Shown piece by piece: positions 15,555 to 19,749 of a DNA stretch of 19,749 bases. This stretch comes from Chelonobacter sp006228105. Its GTDB lineage: Bacteria > Pseudomonadota > Gammaproteobacteria > Enterobacterales > Pasteurellaceae. Every line of letters begins with the position of its first letter. The first letter of the stretch is position 1. The notes under the pieces are model-generated. The model saw only the letters and a list, made by a program, of their open reading frames with translations, ran no database searches and was not told the DNA's origin. The DNA lies in assembly GCF_006228105.1 (NCBI RefSeq), contig NZ_VDHH01000045.1; one strand, given 5' to 3'. Made by a program: the position numbers and the translations under genes.

Positions 15555-16175
15555 ATGTTAAAAACCACGTTTCGATCTGCCGTCATTTTGGCATTTGTCG
15601 CACTGCTCTGCACCGCACTTTCAATCGGTGTTTTTCTGCTGACCCGTGATCGTATTCAAAACGCAGCATTAAACCAGCAGCGACAGCTGCTAAGCCAAGT
15701 GATTCCGGCTGATTATTTTGATAATGCCTTAATCGACGCTTGTGTCGTACCGGATCAAAAGCATTACCCGTTTTTAAAAACGATTTATATCGCCCGAAAA
15801 CAGGGAGAAATCAGTGCATATGCAATAAAAGCTATTACCAATCAAGGTTATTCCGGACGAATCGAGATTTTGCTCGGCATCCGCCCTGACGGAAAAGTGT
15901 TGGGCGTGCGGGTATTAAATCACAAAGAAACCCCGGGCTTAGGCGACAAAATTGAGGCAGAGAAATCCGATTGGATCTACCGTTTTGATCAGCAGCTGTT
16001 CTCACTGGAAAACCAGCAGCAATGGGCAGTGAAAAAAGACGGCGGTAAGTTCGATCAGTTTGCCGGTGCCACTATCACCCCAAGAGCGGTTGTCAATGCG
16101 GTAAAACAAGCGGCGCTAACGGTTATCACCGACTTCAAACAGTCGTCGGTAACACAATTTCCAGCTTGTGATTAA
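15555..16175 (+). CDS. rsxG: Rsx/Rnf complex flavinylated subunit G
   Basis: RsxG (RnfG) is anchored by one N-terminal membrane segment (about residues 9-29) with its FMN-bearing domain in the periplasm. The FMN-binding region shows GYSGRIEILLGIRPDGKVLGV, ETPGLGDK and DGGKFDQFAGATITPRAVV. Thr173 in AGAT is the expected site of phosphoester-linked FMN, attached by ApbE. ATG at 15555 has AGGA seven bases upstream, overlapping the rsxD stop. The protein is 206 residues, normal for the family. An uptake signal lies at 15612-15620, within the coding region for the membrane segment. Confidence 0.96.
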   Translation: MLKTTFRSAVILAFVALLCTALSIGVFLLTRDRIQNAALNQQRQLLSQVIPADYFDNALIDACVVPDQKHYPFLKTIYIARKQGEISAYAIKAITNQGYSGRIEILLGIRPDGKVLGVRVLNHKETPGLGDKIEAEKSDWIYRFDQQLFSLENQQQWAVKKDGGKFDQFAGATITPRAVVNAVKQAALTVITDFKQSSVTQFPACD

Positions 16176-16186
16176 GAGGAAGAAAT

Positions 16187-16891
16187 ATGTCTGAAACCAC
16201 AGTAAAAAACAGCCTTGGCGAAATTGAAATTCATGATATTACGCCAGTAGTTAGCAACACGGATTGGCAAGGAATTTTTCGTCAAGGCTTGTGGGATAAC
16301 AATTCGACCCTAGTTCAATTGCTAGGGCTTTGCCCGCTGTTGGCGGTTTCGAACAGTGTTACCCACGCACTCGGGTTAGGATTAGCAACCATGCTGGTGC
16401 TAATCTGCACTAATGCGATTGTTTCCCTCTGCCGCCGCGCAATTCCGCACGCAATCCGAATCCCTATTTATGTGATGATTATCGCAGCAACTGTCACCGG
16501 CGTACAGTTGTTAATGAACGCCTTTGTCTATGACTTGTATTTGGCATTGGGAATTTTCATTCCGTTGATCGTCACCAACTGTATCGTGATCGGGCGCGCC
16601 GAAGCCTTTGCCAGTAAAAATGCAGTATTACCATCGATGTTTGATGGCTTTTCGATGGGGCTTGGCATGACGTGCAGCTTGTTTGTACTGGGCGCAATGC
16701 GAGAAATTTTAGGCAGCGGCACGCTATTTGCCGGATTGGATCAACTGTTCGGCAGTTGGGCAAAGGCGCTTCGCCTTGAGATTCTGCATGTCGATACCAG
16801 CTTTCTGTTGGCAATTCTGCCGCCTGGGGCTTTTATCGGCTTGGGCTTAATCTTGGCGCTGAAAAACCTGATCGATAATAAAAAAGGATAA
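16187..16891 (+). CDS. rsxE: Rsx/Rnf complex membrane subunit E
   Basis: RsxE (RnfE), 234 residues, is the inverted-topology partner of RsxA. Cys49 in LLGLCPLL and Cys132 in IVTNCIVIGRAEAFA are the counterparts of the RsxA cysteines for the shared [2Fe-2S] site. It has about 23 more N-terminal residues than E. coli RsxE, with an acidic stretch before GIFRQGLWDNN; the H. influenzae protein, as I remember it, has a similar extension, so this looks like a family trait. ATG at 16187 follows AGAGGA with six bases between. The stop codon overlaps the first base of an uptake signal in front of nth. Confidence 0.96.
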   Translation: MSETTVKNSLGEIEIHDITPVVSNTDWQGIFRQGLWDNNSTLVQLLGLCPLLAVSNSVTHALGLGLATMLVLICTNAIVSLCRRAIPHAIRIPIYVMIIAATVTGVQLLMNAFVYDLYLALGIFIPLIVTNCIVIGRAEAFASKNAVLPSMFDGFSMGLGMTCSLFVLGAMREILGSGTLFAGLDQLFGSWAKALRLEILHVDTSFLLAILPPGAFIGLGLILALKNLIDNKKG

Positions 16892-16899
16892 AGTGCGGT
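16891..16899 (+). repeat. Uptake signal filling the rsxE-nth junction
   Basis: AAGTGCGGT starts at the last base of the rsxE stop codon and ends directly before the nth ATG at 16900. It pushes the ribosome site AAGGA (16884-16888) to 11 bases from the start, longer than usual. The signal therefore forms the whole intergenic spacer. Confidence 0.9.
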
Positions 16900-17535
16900 A
16901 TGAATCAGCAAAAACGAATTGAAATTCTGACACGCCTGCGTGACGCCAACCCCAAACCGACCACCGAACTCAACTTCAGCTCACCATTCGAGCTGTTGAT
17001 TGCGGTGATTTTATCGGCGCAAGCTACCGATAAAGGGGTTAATAAAGCGACTGATAAGCTGTTTCCGGTTGCTAATACGGCACAAGCAATTTGGGATTTA
17101 GGCGTGGATGGCTTGAAGGAATACATCAAAACCATTGGATTATATAACAGCAAAGCAGAAAATGTGATTAAAACCTGCCGCTTACTGTTGGATCTGCACC
17201 ACGGCGAAGTGCCGGAGTCACGCGAAGCGCTGGAAGCGCTGCCCGGTGTCGGACGAAAAACCGCAAACGTGGTACTGAATACCGCTTTCGGTTGGCCGAC
17301 AATCGCTGTTGATACTCATATCTTTCGGGTGTCAAACCGCACCAACTTTGCCCCCGGCAAAGACGTGGTGAAAGTAGAAGAAAAACTGCTGAAAGTCGTA
17401 CCAAAAGAATTCAAAGTTGACGTACACCACTGGCTGATTCTGCACGGTCGCTATACCTGCATCGCCCGCAAACCCCGCTGTGGCGCCTGTATTATCGAAG
17501 ATTTGTGTGAATTCAAAGACAAAACCGAGTATTAA
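16900..17535 (+). CDS. nth: Endonuclease III (DNA glycosylase/AP lyase)
   Basis: Nth removes oxidised pyrimidines from DNA and nicks the abasic site by beta-elimination. At 211 residues it matches E. coli Nth in length and key positions. Catalytic Lys120 lies in the helix-hairpin-helix LPGVGRKTA and Asp138 in VDTHIFRV. The C-terminal [4Fe-4S] ligands are Cys187, Cys194, Cys197 and Cys203. It is the last gene of the rsx operon, an arrangement common in gammaproteobacteria. Its own ribosome site is AAGGA, 11 bases upstream because an uptake signal sits in between. The gene ends in the left arm of the palindromic element described below. Confidence 0.98.
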   Translation: MNQQKRIEILTRLRDANPKPTTELNFSSPFELLIAVILSAQATDKGVNKATDKLFPVANTAQAIWDLGVDGLKEYIKTIGLYNSKAENVIKTCRLLLDLHHGEVPESREALEALPGVGRKTANVVLNTAFGWPTIAVDTHIFRVSNRTNFAPGKDVVKVEEKLLKVVPKEFKVDVHHWLILHGRYTCIARKPRCGACIIEDLCEFKDKTEY

Positions 17536-17536
17536 G

Positions 17537-17557
17537 AAGTGCGGTCTGACCGCCCTT
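17537..17557. terminator. Imperfect inverted uptake-signal pair after nth
   Basis: AAGTGCGGT (17537-17545), a CTG loop and ACCGCCCTT (17549-17557) form a nine-position hairpin with one mismatch from the perfect palindrome. It starts immediately after the nth stop codon at 17533-17535. Paired uptake signals are known to act as terminators in this family. No T-run follows, so termination strength is uncertain. Confidence 0.6.
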
Positions 17558-17590
17558 CAGATTATTGACAAAGATATTTGATTAGGCTGG

Positions 17591-17615
17591 GTAGGGGCGG
17601 ATTATATATCCGCCC
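17591..17615 (+). repeat. REP-like hairpin 1
   Basis: GTAG (17591-17594) is followed by an 8-bp perfect stem, GGGCGGAT (17595-17602) with ATCCGCCC (17608-17615), around the loop TATAT. A GTAG or GGAG foot next to a short palindrome is the hallmark of REP sequences handled by REP-associated tyrosine transposases. No such transposase is in the window. Confidence 0.7.
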
Positions 17616-17622
17616 GTTTGCG

Positions 17623-17631
17623 AAGTGCGGT
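17623..17631 (+). repeat. Uptake signal sequence between the two REP-like hairpins (first)
   Basis: Exact AAGTGCGGT, eight bases after the first hairpin, in the same direction as the second copy at 17663. Confidence 0.9.
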
Positions 17632-17662
17632 ATAAGCGCTTAATCAATAAAGGAAAAATGCA

Positions 17663-17671
17663 AAGTGCGGT
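17663..17671 (+). repeat. Uptake signal sequence between the two REP-like hairpins (second)
   Basis: Exact AAGTGCGGT ending three bases before the second hairpin. It is a direct repeat of the copy 40 bases upstream. Confidence 0.9.
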
Positions 17672-17673
17672 TC

Positions 17674-17698
17674 GGGGCGATATATAATCGCCCCCTAC
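17674..17698 (-). repeat. REP-like hairpin 2, inverted
   Basis: On the minus strand, GTAG (17698-17695) is followed by the stem GGGGCGAT and ATCGCCCC around the loop TATAT. It is the same length as hairpin 1 and has the same GTAG foot and loop. Stem positions 4 and 5 and their partners are changed together, so pairing is intact. With hairpin 1 it forms an inverted pair like a BIME. Confidence 0.7.
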
Positions 17699-17742
17699 TG
17701 TTACAACATTAATCGTGTATTTTAACCTTTGTCAGCAGTCTG

Positions 17743-17763
17743 AAGTGCGGTCTGACCGCACTT
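17743..17763. terminator. Perfect inverted uptake-signal pair, likely ribE terminator
   Basis: AAGTGCGGT (17743-17751), a CTG loop and ACCGCACTT (17755-17763) form a perfect 9-bp GC-rich hairpin, 16 bases past the end of ribE. Such head-to-head signals commonly serve as terminators in Haemophilus. The following T-run is short in both directions. Confidence 0.7.
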
Positions 17764-17779
17764 TGAATATAAACCACAG

Positions 17780-18388
17780 CTATTTTCTGTCTAAATAGCG
17801 TTCCACCGTATCCACAACTGCCTGAGTTTGCGAGTCGATTTCGATATTGACTTTGTCACCGATTTTTTTCTGTCCGATAATGGTTCGTTGCAGCGTTTCC
17901 GGAATTAGATTGACGCAAAAACGGCTGTCTTCCACTGCGCCAATGGTCAAACTGATGCCGTCAATCGCAACATAACCTTTGGTCAAAATATATTTAATCA
18001 ACTGCGGTTGTTGCAGTTGAAACCAAATTTGATAGTTGTTCTCCGTTTCGATAATCCGTTCGATGAGCGCCATGCTGTACACATGACCGGAGAGCATATG
18101 TCCGCCGATTTCATCACCGATTTTCATCGCACGCTCGATATTAATTTCGTCTCCCGGCTGCAAATCCTCCAGATTGGTGATCCGCAAAGTCTCCTGCATC
18201 AGATCAAAACTGAGCAAATCGCCGTCAATTTCGGTCACGGTCAAACATACCCCGTTATGCGCTACCGAAGCGCCCAATTTCAGCCCGTCCAATAAATCCG
18301 ACGGCATTTTGATGATATGGGTTTTAAAATCTTTTTTTGTTTCAATTGATTCAATTCGGGCTTTACCCTGTATAATGCCTGTAAACAT
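17780..18388 (-). CDS. ribE: Riboflavin synthase, alpha chain
   Basis: The enzyme dismutates two 6,7-dimethyl-8-ribityllumazine molecules to riboflavin, the last step of vitamin B2 synthesis. It has the typical invariant N-terminus MFTGIIQ and two similar beta-barrel halves of about 97 residues each. The first half carries VAHNGVCLTVTE, and the second GYVAIDGISLTIGAVED. The linker segment GDEIGGHMLSGHV is characteristic. The length, 202 residues, is close to that of other bacterial family members. ATG at 18388 follows AAGAGAG. The symbol ribE is used for this enzyme in many Pasteurellaceae, while E. coli calls it ribC. It is divergent from norM; I see no FMN riboswitch upstream. Confidence 0.96.
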   Translation of the reverse strand: MFTGIIQGKARIESIETKKDFKTHIIKMPSDLLDGLKLGASVAHNGVCLTVTEIDGDLLSFDLMQETLRITNLEDLQPGDEINIERAMKIGDEIGGHMLSGHVYSMALIERIIETENNYQIWFQLQQPQLIKYILTKGYVAIDGISLTIGAVEDSRFCVNLIPETLQRTIIGQKKIGDKVNIEIDSQTQAVVDTVERYLDRK

Positions 18389-18430
18389 ATTTGCTCTCTT
18401 GGATTATTCATTATTCAAATTAACGCTCAG

Positions 18431-18438
18431 ATTATAAA
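18431..18438. promoter_or_regulatory. Possible overlapping -10 elements of ribE and norM
   Basis: On the minus strand 18431-18436 reads TATAAT, well placed for ribE. On the plus strand 18433-18438 reads TATAAA, usable by norM. The two -10 candidates overlap in the 80-bp gap, so the two promoters would compete. I find no good -35 for either. Confidence 0.35.
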
Positions 18439-18468
18439 TCTTTTTCCTAAATTAGGCAGAATTTATTT

Positions 18469-19749
18469 ATGCTAAAGTTCACTGCAAACGGTCAACACCG
18501 TATAGAAATGCGACAATTAATTAAAATCGCCTTACCGATTTTGATCGCACAAATTGCGCAAAGTTCGATGGGGATGATCGATACGATTATGGCAGGGCGT
18601 GTCAGTGCCGCTGACATGGCGGCCATTTCCATCGGTGCATCCATCTGGTTTCCATTGGTGCTGTTCGGGCATGGATTGCTGCTGGCGCTGCCGCCAACCA
18701 TCGCTTATCTCAACGGTTCAGGACAACGCAAACGGATCGCCCATCAAGTGCGGCAAGGCATCTGGATCGTACTGTTGATCAGCATCCCCCTGTTTGCTTT
18801 AATCTATAACAGTTATGTTATTGTTGATTTTATGGGAATGGAGCCACGCTTAGCGACAATCTCCAGCCAATATTTACAAGCAATGGCATTCGGCATCGTA
18901 CCCTATTTGTTGATGATCAACTTTCGCGGTTTAAATGACGGCTTGGCAAAAACCAAACCGGCGATGGTGATCGGTTTTATTGGTTTGTTGCTAAATATTC
19001 CACTCAACTATATTTTTATCTATGGCAAATTGGGGCTGCCGGCATTTGGTGCAGTCGGTTGTGGAATCGCTACCGCACTGGTCAATTGGCTGATGATGTT
19101 GATGATTTTGATCTACTGCTACCGCGCAAAAAATCAAAAAGACTTAAAATTATTCCCAAAACTTTTAGAAAAACCCGACTGGTTGACGCTGCGTAAACTA
19201 CTCAATTTAGGCGTACCGATTGCGCTGACACTATGTGCCGAAGTCACTTTGTTTACCATTGTCTCACTGTTGATTGCGCCACTGGGTGCCAATGTGGTTG
19301 CCAGCCACCAAATCACCCTGCAAACCAGTTCATTTGTCTTTATGTTGCCACTCTCGATTTCGATGGCAACCACCATTTTAGTCGGGCAGCGCTTGGGGGA
19401 ACAAAATGTGGAAGGTGCAAAACAAGTCAGCTACAGCGCACTGGGACTGGGACTGATTGTTGCTGCCGCCACAGCGATTTTAACGTTGCTGTTCCGTAAC
19501 CAAATAGCCCAGATTTTTGTCAGCGATCAAGAGGTTATTGCGATGGCATCTTTCTTGTTGCTGTTTGCTGCGGCTTATCAAATTCCCGACAGTATCCAAG
19601 TAATCGCTGGTGGTGCTCTGCGTGCCTATAAAGACACCAAAGCGATTTTGATAATCTCATTACTGTGCTATTGGGTGATCGGCATGCCGGTTGGTTACAT
19701 CAGTGGCCTAACCGATTGGATTGTCGCGCCATTAGCCGCCGAAGGCTTT
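18469..19749 (+). CDS. norM: MATE-family multidrug/Na+ antiporter NorM (3' end outside window)
   Basis: The frame is open from ATG 18469 to the last base, 427 codons, with no stop. The product is a polytopic membrane protein of the MATE family, which exports cationic drugs and dyes in exchange for sodium or protons. Typical segments are ALPILIAQIAQSSMGMIDTIMAG near the N-terminus, then NFRGLNDGLAKTKPAM and LNIPLNYIFIYGKLGLPAFGAVGCGIAT. The second half repeats the fold from about LRKLLNLGVPIALTLCAEV, with the conserved ASHQITLQTSSFVFMLPLSISMATTILVGQ and AGGALRAYKDTKAI. Family members are about 460 residues, so roughly 30-40 are missing. I see no exact uptake signal in the visible part; 18755-18763 is a one-base miss. 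Confidence 0.95.
   Translation, partial: MLKFTANGQHRIEMRQLIKIALPILIAQIAQSSMGMIDTIMAGRVSAADMAAISIGASIWFPLVLFGHGLLLALPPTIAYLNGSGQRKRIAHQVRQGIWIVLLISIPLFALIYNSYVIVDFMGMEPRLATISSQYLQAMAFGIVPYLLMINFRGLNDGLAKTKPAMVIGFIGLLLNIPLNYIFIYGKLGLPAFGAVGCGIATALVNWLMMLMILIYCYRAKNQKDLKLFPKLLEKPDWLTLRKLLNLGVPIALTLCAEVTLFTIVSLLIAPLGANVVASHQITLQTSSFVFMLPLSISMATTILVGQRLGEQNVEGAKQVSYSALGLGLIVAAATAILTLLFRNQIAQIFVSDQEVIAMASFLLLFAAAYQIPDSIQVIAGGALRAYKDTKAILIISLLCYWVIGMPVGYISGLTDWIVAPLAAEGF

Larger units (their letters stand above)
17537..17763. repeat. Nested inverted-repeat element (uptake-signal palindromes plus REP-like hairpins)
   Basis: The nth-ribE gap is almost filled by a symmetric structure. The left arm begins with 37 bases (17537-17573) that match the reverse complement of 17727-17763 at 32 of 37 positions. 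Further in, each arm carries a GTAG-headed hairpin (17591-17615 and, inverted, 17674-17698). Between the hairpins are two same-direction uptake signals and a TAAGCGCTTA palindrome (17633-17642). Read outward from each convergent gene, the order is the same: stop codon, uptake-signal palindrome, CTTCAGA...TGACAAAG, spacer, hairpin. The spacers differ in length between the arms. No open reading frame of note is present. Confidence 0.85.

Noticed and set aside
17658..17687. Nine-codon frame with AAAGGA before ATG inside the nth-ribE element
   Set aside because: It is built entirely from an uptake signal and half a hairpin, and is too short to support as a gene.
18389..18468. FMN riboswitch upstream of ribE
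   Set aside because: The gap is only 80 bases and none of the conserved RFN-element helices or loop sequences is recognisable.

Overview
The window is chromosomal DNA of a gammaproteobacterium of the family Pasteurellaceae. The main reason is the 9-base DNA uptake signal AAGTGCGGT (either strand), which I count 23 times in 19.7 kb; about 0.15 copies would be expected by chance at equal base composition. This is the Haemophilus influenzae-type signal, not the ACAAGCGGT type of the Actinobacillus pleuropneumoniae branch. MetX, RsxE and RsxC also resemble my recollection of the Haemophilus proteins. I cannot name the genus.

Layout from left to right. (1) A RelE/HigB-type toxin gene on the minus strand at the window edge; its antitoxin would lie outside. 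(2) pcnB-folK on the plus strand, where pcnB almost certainly starts at an AUU codon, ending in a hairpin terminator shared with the convergent next block. (3) A three-gene type I secretion operon on the minus strand, transcribed outer-membrane TolC-like protein, then LapB-type ABC exporter, then HlyD-type adaptor. It has a good promoter and a 13-bp hairpin between its first two genes, but no recognisable cargo protein. (4) metX on the minus strand behind a TTGACA-17-TAATTT promoter and probable MetJ boxes, divergent from a DMT-family permease gene. (5) sanA. (6) The complete rsxABCDGE (rnf) electron-transport operon followed by nth. (7) A 244-bp gap between nth and ribE that holds a nested inverted-repeat element. 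(8) ribE on the minus strand, divergent from norM, which runs off the right edge.

How the genes work together. The Rsx/Rnf proteins form one membrane complex: RsxB and RsxC carry Fe-S clusters, RsxC also binds FMN/NADH, RsxD and RsxG carry covalent FMN, and RsxA and RsxE are the paired membrane subunits. Nth is a separate Fe-S DNA repair enzyme in the same transcription unit. The three secretion genes should form one inner-to-outer membrane channel, most like LapBCE/BapBCD exporters of giant adhesins. PcnB and FolK are unrelated housekeeping enzymes sharing a transcript.

Most genes here are ordinary. The most unusual structure is the nth-ribE gap. Each arm of an inverted repeat carries an uptake-signal palindrome and then a GTAG-headed REP-like hairpin; the two hairpins differ by changes that preserve base pairing, and two further uptake signals lie between them. 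Other points worth checking are the AUU start of pcnB, the cargo-less secretion operon, the MetJ boxes, and the uptake signals carried inside the tandem repeats of rsxC.
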